From a bacterium (GTDB taxonomy: Bacteria > BMS3Abin14), in the NCBI GenBank assembly GCA_029210545.1, contig JARGFV010000024.1:1-29582 (forward strand): a stretch of 29,582 nt of DNA, given 5' to 3'. Made by a program: the position numbers and the translations under genes. Positions 5,294-12,554 of the stretch are shown here, one piece after another. The notes beneath the pieces are model-generated. The model was not told where the DNA came from. It saw only the letters and a program-made list of their open reading frames with translations, and searched no databases. Positions within the stretch are counted from its first letter, which is position 1. Each line of letters starts with the position of its first letter.

Positions 5294-6973
5294 ATGAGAC
5301 GTACGACAGGTATGAGAACAGGTAAAAACAAGACACTTGCTTTATTGTTCATGGCGCTGGCCGTTGCCTTCGCCGCGGCGGCGCCGCAGGTGGCGTCTGC
5401 GGCTCTGACGGCCCCCAACTGGCTGCCGGGCCAGCCCATGCTGGCGGGCAACCAGATCATCGCCATGTGGCTCCCTGTCCCTGGTGGCGTCAAGTACATC
5501 GTGTATATGGACGGACAGAAGGTGGCGGAGTCTCCTGCCAACCAGTACATGGGGCTCGCGCCCGAGGCCGCTGGTGAGCATGTCTACGAAGTAACGGCGG
5601 TGGATGCTTCCGGAGCTGAAAGCCCCAGGAGTGCGCGCGGTGTCATCAAGATCGTCACCCTTGAGCCGCCTACGGGAGTTATGCTCCGTCCAAACGCCCA
5701 GGACAAGCGCATCGGTGTCCGGTGGACCCCATCTCCAGGTTCGGTGATCTCCAACGTCTACCGCTCCGAGAGTGCCGAGGGCCCCTGGACCCTCCTCTCC
5801 TCGGTGCAGGGGACCGACAACTTCAAGGACGCCGACATAGAGTTCGGCAAGGATTACTGGTACGCGGTCACCGGCAAGGATATCACCGGCAAGGAAACAG
5901 CACGGTCTGCCGCGGAAAAGACCATGTTGAAGGAACCCGAAAAGGCGGCGGAAGTCATCAAGATCGACATGGTGGCGGTACCCTCCGCCGAGGTCGAACA
6001 GGTAAGATTCTTAGGCCGGAACTCTACCACGGATGCCTGGGGCCTGGCTGTAGGCAGTGAGGGCGACCTGTGGTTGGCGACCGGCGAGAAGGGGACGATT
6101 GTACACCTGTCACCCCCTCCGGAATTCGAGGTGCTCACAACAATTCCCCTGAGCAGGTTTAACGCAGAGCACAACCTTAAGCTCAAGAACGCGGACAGGA
6201 TCAACATCTACGAGGACGAGAACCTCATCCTTTTGGTGGACGCCTTCTCCAGCACCCTCCTGGCCCTTGACCTGGACGGCCAGTTCAGGTGGGCCTTCAA
6301 GCCGACTCTCCCCCCCGACGACCGGGATGATATCTGGTCCCTCCTTCAACAGAGGATAAAAAAGGTACGCCTCATACCCAATGCGGCTTTCGTTAGCTCC
6401 TCGGGTCTGGTTCTCGTGAGTGAGAACCGGGCTCCTATCTTCTACGAGGTGGACCTTGAAACGGGAGAACTCCTTGATTGGCGGGGAGGGTATGTCCGGG
6501 ACGGAGAGCACATGGATACGATTGGCGCCGGGATCATGATGGAGATCGAACCGGGCCTCGCCTGGGCCGGCGAACCCCTGGTCCACCGTATTGTTGCCTT
6601 CGACCCGGAAACCATGGATGTCAAATATGTTATAGGCGAAGAGGGGACCCATGACGGCTTTATCGGCGGATTCCTGGGGGTAAGTGATTTCCTGAAGAAC
6701 CCGGTCGATGGCAGCATCCTCGTGGCCGACTCGGGAGTGGGCTCCATCCAGGCCTTCGATCCCAAGAAGGGCAAGTACCTGTATCACATCGGCGGCACAC
6801 CCCTGGCGCCGGATCCGGAACTGGGGGGAGAGCGGCCCAAGCTGGATGTCGGCGCAATCAGCCGAATCTTTTTCACCCCTGACGGCCGCCTGTGGGCCAA
6901 GCACGGTTTCGAGAAGTACTTCTCCGTACGCACCGTCCAGTGGGACAAAAAGACAACCTTTAAGAAGGACTAG
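5294..6973 (+). CDS. exported FnIII / NHL-type beta-propeller protein
   Basis: This 559-residue secreted protein opens with a signal peptide (basic MRRTTGMRTGKNK, hydrophobic core about 14-30, cleavage near APQVASA/ALTA at 36-37). Two fibronectin-III-like modules follow, at about 38-120 (ending YEVTAVDASGAESPRSARG) and 122-215 (YWYAVTGKDITGKETARSAA). From about 230 to 545 there are repeated beta-propeller strands of NHL type, such as WGLAVGSEGDLWLATGEKG, DGSILVADSGVGSIQAFD and RIFFTPDGRLWAKHGF. It has no CXXCH motif. Such proteins often neighbour multiheme cytochromes and probably act as a binding or scaffold partner; that role is inference. The start is fixed by AAGGAGG five bases upstream. 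It is the first gene after the sigma-54 promoter. Confidence 0.85.
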   Translation: MRRTTGMRTGKNKTLALLFMALAVAFAAAAPQVASAALTAPNWLPGQPMLAGNQIIAMWLPVPGGVKYIVYMDGQKVAESPANQYMGLAPEAAGEHVYEVTAVDASGAESPRSARGVIKIVTLEPPTGVMLRPNAQDKRIGVRWTPSPGSVISNVYRSESAEGPWTLLSSVQGTDNFKDADIEFGKDYWYAVTGKDITGKETARSAAEKTMLKEPEKAAEVIKIDMVAVPSAEVEQVRFLGRNSTTDAWGLAVGSEGDLWLATGEKGTIVHLSPPPEFEVLTTIPLSRFNAEHNLKLKNADRINIYEDENLILLVDAFSSTLLALDLDGQFRWAFKPTLPPDDRDDIWSLLQQRIKKVRLIPNAAFVSSSGLVLVSENRAPIFYEVDLETGELLDWRGGYVRDGEHMDTIGAGIMMEIEPGLAWAGEPLVHRIVAFDPETMDVKYVIGEEGTHDGFIGGFLGVSDFLKNPVDGSILVADSGVGSIQAFDPKKGKYLYHIGGTPLAPDPELGGERPKLDVGAISRIFFTPDGRLWAKHGFEKYFSVRTVQWDKKTTFKKD

Positions 6974-7183
6974 GGCTAAGGAGCGACAGAAAAGTTCATG
7001 GCGGCCTTACCTAAGGCTTGAAAATAATGACGCAATATCCATGGTTGGCCAGGACCCCGGGTCCGGGTTCGGGCGCGAAAAGGAGGTGAAAAGAAACGGA
7101 AAAGGGCCTGCGATACCGGATATGAGAGCGTGGGAGCTTTCATAACTAAGATTTAAGACGGATTTCATTCAAAAAGGAGAATT

Positions 7184-9508
7184 ATGATGAGAAAGATTCT
7201 TGTGATCCTTGCCGCAGCGGCTTTGCTGGCAATCCCAATGGCCGCCTCTGCTGGCGTCGCCCTCACTTCCCACGACATGTCACTGGCGTACTCAGGTATC
7301 GTGAAGGCGGGTGTCTGTTCCCCGTGCCACCTGCCCCACGGCACCCAGGGTGATCGCCTCTTCCCCGACCCGGGCGCGGCTGCCGGCGGTGGCATCGTCG
7401 GTAACCTGTGCGCTGCCTGCCATTTCTCCGGCGGCGCGTATGCCGGCGTGACCATCCCGGCCCAGTCGGACGATTACGTCTACGGCACCTATAGCCACGG
7501 TGATGTGGCCCAGATGACCTACGACCAGTACCCCGACAACACCGCCAACGGTTTTCTGACCTCCTCGGCGCTGCCCTACGTGTCCGATGCTGCGCCGAGC
7601 ATGGAGTGCACCTCCTGCCACAACGTGCACAACGACGCCAACCGGCCGTTCCTGAGGACCGACCTGGACGCGATGTGCGGCGCGTGCCACCCCAACAGGC
7701 ACTATGACGCCACCACCGGCTTCACTACCCAGCTGGCGACCATTGCCACCTGGGGCCCTGCCAACACGAGGCTTGCTAACCCCGGTTCCCACCCCGTGGG
7801 CACCGACGTTGATGCTCTCCTCAACGACGCTTCCCAGACCATTGCGATCAGCGCCGACTTCCAGGTCGGCCTGTCGGCCGTTGTTGACGGCTGGAACCTA
7901 GGTGGTCACCTCTCTGGCGGAGCCACCGGCGGCGTCGTGTGCGTTACCTGCCACGCTGTCCACGGTGCCCAGGGCGACGCGGACGATAACCTCCTTTTCG
8001 GGACCGCCACGGCGCACACACCTTATTCCAACTTCCTGAACATCGACCAGAGCTCCACCGCCCTCGCCTATGTTGCACCCACGGGCCTCTCCCGTTCCGT
8101 AGCTTCCGGTTTCGGCGTGGACAACGCCTTCTGCGAGGCGTGCCACAACGGAACTGAGTCTGTTGACTACACCGTCGTTGGTGGCGCGGTCGACCCCGGC
8201 GCAACTGGCTATACCCACCCCCTGGACGGCATCACGCCCTCCAACAACGGGTGGGTCACCGTCTTCCCGGCCAACTGGCCCCAGGGTGACGCCACAACCT
8301 TCGCCACAGGCATGACCCCCGTGGCCATCTGCGAGTCGTGCCACGTCATGCACCCCACCGCCAACGCGGTAGCCACTGTAGTTGAAAGGCCCGACGTGGT
8401 CCAGGGCGCGGTCGATTACGCCTTCATCCTGAGGGACAGCTCCAACGCGATCTGCAACAACTGCCACACGGGTTCCATCGCCGGGCACCATCCGGCCAAC
8501 GTGACCTTCAACCCCGTAGGCGTGCCCTACCTTGAGAACGTTGCCGCCAACCTGCTGACCTGCCGCACATGCCACAGCTCCTCCGGCGCCCACAACTGGG
8601 CCAGCGCCGACGGCATCGGCCTCGACCCTGACTGGCTCCCAGTCAACAACGGCAGGGACGCTGTTCCGGCTACCGACGCTGCTAACGCCCAGATGGGCCA
8701 GACCTGCTTTGACTGCCACTTCAACTTCGACGACGCGCCCCACTGGTCGCCGGTTCTCGACGGCGCTGCTGCATTCCTGACCACCATCGTCAACACGGAT
8801 TCCCCGGGGTACACGAAGCTCGGAGACGGCACGCACTTCATGGGGCACGTCGGCGCGGGTGAAGACCTTACAGCAACCGGCCTGAACCCGCAGTTGGCGA
8901 ACGTCTACACGGCCGGTACCGCCTGGACTGGTGTCGACGGCGCCAACGCCACCGCCGCTGGCTGGTCCCGGTTCCGGCCTGCCGTTGCTGATGGCATCGG
9001 CATCGTGTGCGAGTCGTGCCACGAGCTCGAGCCTGACAAGAACAACTTCGGCGCCGCCACCCCCGGCAACCACCTGCTGCTCGCCACATTCACCGACGGC
9101 AACAACGGCAACGAGGCCGCTGAGGTAGTCGATGGGCGCGACGACTTCTGCCAGGCTTGCCACATGCCGGTGGGTACACACCCCATGACCGGCGATACCG
9201 TTGGCCGGACGAACGGGATCCTCGACATCGTCGTCACCAAGGCCTGGCTCGAGGATATCGATACTACCAGGGCTACTCTTGAAGACGTCACCTGGGCTGT
9301 TGCCACCGACTCCATGTCCTGCGACAGTTGCCACCAGGTTCACGATGCAGAGACCGATTCTGCCAACATGATCCTCGAGGCTCAGGATGCTAATATCCCG
9401 GTTACGGCCGGTGCGATTACCGGTGCCAACGACTTCGTGCCCAACTTCCCCGATGCGAACAAGGGCCCCAACCACGAGGCCTTCTGCCAGTACTGCCACC
9501 TGTACTAA
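7184..9508 (+). CDS. 14-heme c-type cytochrome (doubled CXXCH type)
   Basis: This 774-residue exported cytochrome has a signal peptide MMRKILVILAAAALLAIPMAASA followed by GVALTSHD. Fourteen CXXCH sites are present, in order: CSPCH, CAACH, CTSCH, CGACH, CVTCH, CEACH, CESCH, CNNCH, CRTCH, CFDCH, CESCH, CQACH, CDSCH and CQYCH. The first is at residues 44-48 and the last at 768-772, only two residues from the C-terminus. About 21 histidines lie outside the CXXCH sites, enough for bis-His ligation of every heme. Heme density is about one per 55 residues. It should carry electrons in the periplasm, outer membrane or outside the cell. Whether it is a nanowire-type or docking cytochrome cannot be told from sequence alone. 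AAAAAGGAG precedes the ATG. It lies 210 bases after the propeller gene, with no terminator seen between. Confidence 0.95.
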   Translation: MMRKILVILAAAALLAIPMAASAGVALTSHDMSLAYSGIVKAGVCSPCHLPHGTQGDRLFPDPGAAAGGGIVGNLCAACHFSGGAYAGVTIPAQSDDYVYGTYSHGDVAQMTYDQYPDNTANGFLTSSALPYVSDAAPSMECTSCHNVHNDANRPFLRTDLDAMCGACHPNRHYDATTGFTTQLATIATWGPANTRLANPGSHPVGTDVDALLNDASQTIAISADFQVGLSAVVDGWNLGGHLSGGATGGVVCVTCHAVHGAQGDADDNLLFGTATAHTPYSNFLNIDQSSTALAYVAPTGLSRSVASGFGVDNAFCEACHNGTESVDYTVVGGAVDPGATGYTHPLDGITPSNNGWVTVFPANWPQGDATTFATGMTPVAICESCHVMHPTANAVATVVERPDVVQGAVDYAFILRDSSNAICNNCHTGSIAGHHPANVTFNPVGVPYLENVAANLLTCRTCHSSSGAHNWASADGIGLDPDWLPVNNGRDAVPATDAANAQMGQTCFDCHFNFDDAPHWSPVLDGAAAFLTTIVNTDSPGYTKLGDGTHFMGHVGAGEDLTATGLNPQLANVYTAGTAWTGVDGANATAAGWSRFRPAVADGIGIVCESCHELEPDKNNFGAATPGNHLLLATFTDGNNGNEAAEVVDGRDDFCQACHMPVGTHPMTGDTVGRTNGILDIVVTKAWLEDIDTTRATLEDVTWAVATDSMSCDSCHQVHDAETDSANMILEAQDANIPVTAGAITGANDFVPNFPDANKGPNHEAFCQYCHLY

Positions 9509-9549
9509 GAGACAGGCTTTGTGAAACAGTAGTATCCTATGGTTGAAAC

Positions 9550-9613
9550 GCGGGGGCTCGGAGCATGGCGCTCCGGGCCCCCGCATCCCCTGTAATCCCT
9601 GGGGGGTTTTTTT
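9550..9613 (+). terminator. intrinsic terminator after the cytochrome gene
   Basis: A 15-bp stem (9550-9564 with 9570-9584, one G-T pair, 5-base loop) is followed by a CCCC/GGGG element and a run of seven T at 9607-9613. It may reduce read-through from the abundant cytochrome transcript into the redoxin gene. Confidence 0.7.
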
Positions 9614-9662
9614 GACCGAAGAAGGTTTATCAATGCGGTTTTTCCCGAGGAAAGGGGTAAAA

Positions 9663-10199
9663 ATGAGGAGATTTCCGGTAATCATCGCTGTGGCCCTGGT
9701 GGCCCTCATGCTGGCTGCCCCCGTTTTCGCGGCTGACGAATCGGCCGCCGTCGAGGCAGGCCCACTCAAGGTCGGGGATGTTCTCCCGGACGGCCTTTTA
9801 GCTGCCACCCTCGACGGCGCACCCACTGACCTGAAAAAGAACATTTCAGACAAACCATTCACATTCTTCCAGTTCATGACCACCGCATGCAGTGCGTGCC
9901 AGGGCGAGATGGGGGCGTTTATTGGCCTCCAGCTCGATATGCCCGGCAAGTTCGACGTGGTGGCCATCTCCATGGATATGATGGGAGCCGACGCGGTCAA
10001 CGCCTACGAGTCCAAGTTCAAGTACGGGGTCAAATACCTCCTGGACCCCGATTTCAAGCTGCCCCCGCGCTTTAACTTCCCCTACACGCCCTCCTTTTTC
10101 ATCGTCAATCAGGAAGGCAAGATCGTCTATATGAAGGGCGGGTTCATGTCCAGCCGCTGGGCCAAGGACAGGGACGCGGTTGTCGAGGTGATCCAGTAG
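9663..10199 (+). CDS. exported redoxin / TlpA-like thioredoxin-fold protein
   Basis: This 178-residue protein starts with signal peptide MRRFPVIIAVALVALMLAAPVFA then ADES. The mature part has the redoxin opening PLKVGDVLPDGLLAATLDG (about 35-53) and an active site C76-S-A-C79 in TTACSACQGEMG. A YTPSFFIVN segment supplies the cis-Pro, then come GKIVYMKGG and a C-terminal helix. It should work in the periplasm as a thiol-disulfide reductant or oxidant. Placed after a 14-heme cytochrome, a role in keeping CXXCH cysteines reduced for heme attachment is plausible but inferred. An in-frame ATG at 9633 (AGAAGG upstream) is an alternative start. A start upstream of 9613 would lie inside the terminator hairpin and is unlikely. 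Confidence 0.85.
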   Translation: MRRFPVIIAVALVALMLAAPVFAADESAAVEAGPLKVGDVLPDGLLAATLDGAPTDLKKNISDKPFTFFQFMTTACSACQGEMGAFIGLQLDMPGKFDVVAISMDMMGADAVNAYESKFKYGVKYLLDPDFKLPPRFNFPYTPSFFIVNQEGKIVYMKGGFMSSRWAKDRDAVVEVIQ

Positions 10200-10228
10200 T
10201 GGTATAAAAGCATCGCCTTGCCATTGAC

Positions 10229-10268
10229 GGGGAGCAGTGGTGGAGTTCGCGCCGCTGCCCCCCTTTTT
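10229..10268 (+). terminator. intrinsic terminator after the redoxin gene
   Basis: GGGGAGCAGTGG (10229-10240) pairs with CCGCTGCCCCCC (10252-10263), with one mismatch and one G-T pair, followed directly by TTTTT (10264-10268). It lies 30 bases after the redoxin stop and before the parvulin-like gene, so that gene depends on read-through or its own promoter. Confidence 0.7.
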
Positions 10269-10310
10269 ATTGTGATCACGTTAAGTACCATTACGGAGGT
10301 CGACAAAACC

Positions 10311-12098
10311 ATGAAATACAGTAAGGGACTGCTGCTTTTTGGGACTGTCATGTTGCTGTTCACTTTCCAGTGGGGGTGTCTCGAAAAGCCTGCTGGCCCA
10401 ACCGCTTCTGAGAAGGAAGGGGTTGTTGTAGGCGCCCTGGACAGGTATCGGGAAGGCGGATGGGAAAACCTTTCGGACCCATACGCCCAGGGGCAGGTGG
10501 TGGCATGGCTAGATTCCACCCCGGTGACCCTTGAGGAACTCGAGCGGTTCAGCGTCAGGGTGATGGGAGGCCAGGTTGAGGGCAGTGCACATGGCGGAGG
10601 AAGCGGAGTCGACCCTGTTTACGACGCCCTGCCGTCCTTTCACCGTTACTATGCCGCAATCAAGGAGGCTGAAAAGGAAGGCCTCCACAAGGAGCGCTTT
10701 TTCAGACAGAGGTTCGACCTGACTGTCCGTACCGCCCTGGCCGGCACCTTCACTCGATGGTTCACTGCTAATGCGGAAGTGGACCCCGATTCTCTGGCCG
10801 CCCGGATACCGAAGCGGTGGGTACAGATGAATTTTGCAGTGAAACTGCTGCCTGAGGATGGAACCGCGGAGGACATCCTGGCTCGTGTTTCGAACCGTGA
10901 GGAGTTTCTCGCCCTGGATACCGGTATGGCGCCCAGCAGCCGTGAACTGCCTCAGACCGGCCTGGTGTTTCCCGGTTCCGGGTTCTTCGAGGGGTGGGAC
11001 GACGCCGAGCTCTTCAACCTCGCTGAGGGCGATGTCTACGGGCCCATAAGGACCGGCATCGGCAGCGCCATCGTCCTGGTGCTGGAGCGGCAGGACATGG
11101 ATGAAAAAGCTCAGGCAGACTACATGGATGGTATCAGGGAACAACTTTCGCAGCAATGGATGGCCGACAGGATGCAGAGGTACATTGAAAGCCTGAATAT
11201 GGAGATCAGGGAGGATGCCCTCGAGAAAGCAGTTTTCGAGGAGTTCACCGGCGGGATGCTCCTGGACGAAACGGTCGCAATGGTGGGTGATGACGAGATC
11301 TCTTACCGGCTTTTCCGACTCATTAACGGCAAGAGCTACGCTACGTACAGGACCAACTACCCGATGAGTTCCTGGCCAAATGTCGTGAGATCGGATCTGG
11401 GGGCAACCCTCCGGCAGGTCGCCGTTGGGCGCATGGCACAGGAATATTACAAGGACGGACGATGGCCGGGGGATGTTCCGGAGTACGTCCTGCAACTGTT
11501 TTACGATTACAGGAAAACATTCCTTTATCACAGCTTCCTGGACCTGGTGGAGCGGGAGTCCCAGTTTGAACTGACGGACGAAGAACTCCTCGCCTACTAT
11601 CAGCAGAATCCCGGTTTCTTTACCGTTCCGGGCAGCGTTGAAATCGCTTACAAAATGGCCGTAGACGAGGAAACACCGGCTGTCTGGAGGAAGATCCTCG
11701 CCGCCGGCGGTTCCTTCAGCCAAGCGGCCAACGCCACCGCAGGTCCTAAAAGCCCACATGGGAGCACAGGGGAGTTCAAGCAGGTGACAGTCTACCAGGG
11801 GGACACATTTTTCAAGGAGATGCAGGAGGATCTCTTTGCCATGGAGAAGGGGAAGACCGCCATCATTGACGGCGAGATGGGCACCTACCTTGTTAACGTG
11901 GCAGACAAGTCAGAAGGCCGCATGCAAAGTTTCGGGGAGAGCAGGGAAGAGGTGCGCGTGCGCGTCGTCCGCCAGCGTTTCAGGAACATCGTCGATGCCA
12001 GGGTCACAGGACTGGCATCCCACGTGAAGGTGAGAGTGGCCGAGGAGTTTCTTCCGGCAAAGCCGATGGAGGACGTTCCCCACCCGGACCTGGGTTGA
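10311..12098 (+). CDS. parvulin/SurA-like peptidyl-prolyl isomerase, putative lipoprotein
   Basis: This 595-residue exported protein has an N-terminal hydrophobic stretch MKYSKGLLLFGTVMLLFTFQ ending at Cys23 (QWGC-LEKP). That is a weak lipobox, so lipid attachment is likely but not certain. A SurA-N-like segment (VVAWLDSTPVTLEELERF) comes first. A parvulin-like module spans about 165-270 (VQMNFAVKLL to GIGSAIVLVLERQDM). A second chaperone-like unit starts at VAMVGDDEISYRLF (about 320), and a second, more divergent parvulin-like module spans about 420-540. It probably assists folding of exported proteins such as the neighbouring cytochrome; that link is inferred. GGAGGT 10 bases upstream supports the ATG at 10311 over an earlier in-frame ATG at 10218, which lies before the terminator hairpin. 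Confidence 0.78.
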   Translation: MKYSKGLLLFGTVMLLFTFQWGCLEKPAGPTASEKEGVVVGALDRYREGGWENLSDPYAQGQVVAWLDSTPVTLEELERFSVRVMGGQVEGSAHGGGSGVDPVYDALPSFHRYYAAIKEAEKEGLHKERFFRQRFDLTVRTALAGTFTRWFTANAEVDPDSLAARIPKRWVQMNFAVKLLPEDGTAEDILARVSNREEFLALDTGMAPSSRELPQTGLVFPGSGFFEGWDDAELFNLAEGDVYGPIRTGIGSAIVLVLERQDMDEKAQADYMDGIREQLSQQWMADRMQRYIESLNMEIREDALEKAVFEEFTGGMLLDETVAMVGDDEISYRLFRLINGKSYATYRTNYPMSSWPNVVRSDLGATLRQVAVGRMAQEYYKDGRWPGDVPEYVLQLFYDYRKTFLYHSFLDLVERESQFELTDEELLAYYQQNPGFFTVPGSVEIAYKMAVDEETPAVWRKILAAGGSFSQAANATAGPKSPHGSTGEFKQVTVYQGDTFFKEMQEDLFAMEKGKTAIIDGEMGTYLVNVADKSEGRMQSFGESREEVRVRVVRQRFRNIVDARVTGLASHVKVRVAEEFLPAKPMEDVPHPDLG

Positions 12099-12120
12099 CG
12101 CTTCGTCTAACCCAGATTAT

Positions 12121-12156
12121 AAAGAAAGAGGCGGCCTCACGGCCGCCTCTTTCTTT
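12121..12156. terminator. bidirectional hairpin terminator closing the cytochrome module
   Basis: AAAGAAAGAGGCGGCC (12121-12136) pairs perfectly with 12141-12156 over a TCAC loop, giving a 16-bp stem with A-rich and T-rich ends. It lies 22 bases after the parvulin-like gene. It would also stop leftward transcription arriving from 12555. Confidence 0.88.
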
Positions 12157-12420
12157 GGCGTAACGGTTTCGATCCCGCCTCGCAGCCGTATCCGATTTGC
12201 CCTGCGCAACCCCGTGGTCACACTGCTTATGAATTAACTGCACCGCGGCCGTCTGAAGGCGGGAACACGGGGTTACGCGGGGTAACAGCTCCGTATTCCC
12301 TGCGTCCTCCTTCGTACTCCGCGGTCATATTGCTCTTGATCCAAAAGTATTTTGGCTTTTGGCTCTCCCCTGCGCTCCCCATGCGCCTGCCTGCCGTCCT
12401 GTCCATCGACCTGTCCACGG

Positions 12421-12490
12421 TAGCCTTGGCGAAGGTGGAAGCTCGGAAGGTGTGGTCGGAAGCCTTTGGCGAAGGCTGGGTCTCTGCGGT
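12421..12490. repeat. dispersed 'TTGGCGAAGG' repeat
   Basis: TAGCCTTGGCGAAG at 12421-12434 recurs inverted near 14923-14937. CGGAAGCCTTTGGCGAAGGC and the following bases (12457-12487) match 15118-15147 with a few changes. The stretch 12157-12554 contains this repeat and scattered GC-rich low-complexity sequence. I see no credible gene in it. Confidence 0.7.
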
Positions 12491-12554
12491 AACACTTCTC
12501 TTGATTAAACCATGGCGCGTTGAGATGTACGGATAGGCGAGGGGCGCGCGACGG

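Noticed and set aside
7040-7145. Short open frame between the propeller and cytochrome genes (MVGQDPGSG...)
   Set aside because: It is only about 34 codons, no ribosome site precedes the ATG, and it has no recognisable features. AGGAGG at about 7080 is followed only by a 20-codon GTG frame.
9543-9662. TTG start for the redoxin gene
   Set aside because: The extra codons would pass through a strong terminator hairpin and T-run. Starting at 9663 or 9633 gives a normal signal peptide and ribosome site.
7898-10000. 700-codon open frame on the minus strand opposite the cytochrome gene
   Set aside because: It is antisense to a cytochrome with 14 CXXCH motifs, a signal peptide and a ribosome site. 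It also crosses the redoxin start and a terminator, and its Val/Gly/Arg-rich translation resembles no family. It results from GC-rich codon use.
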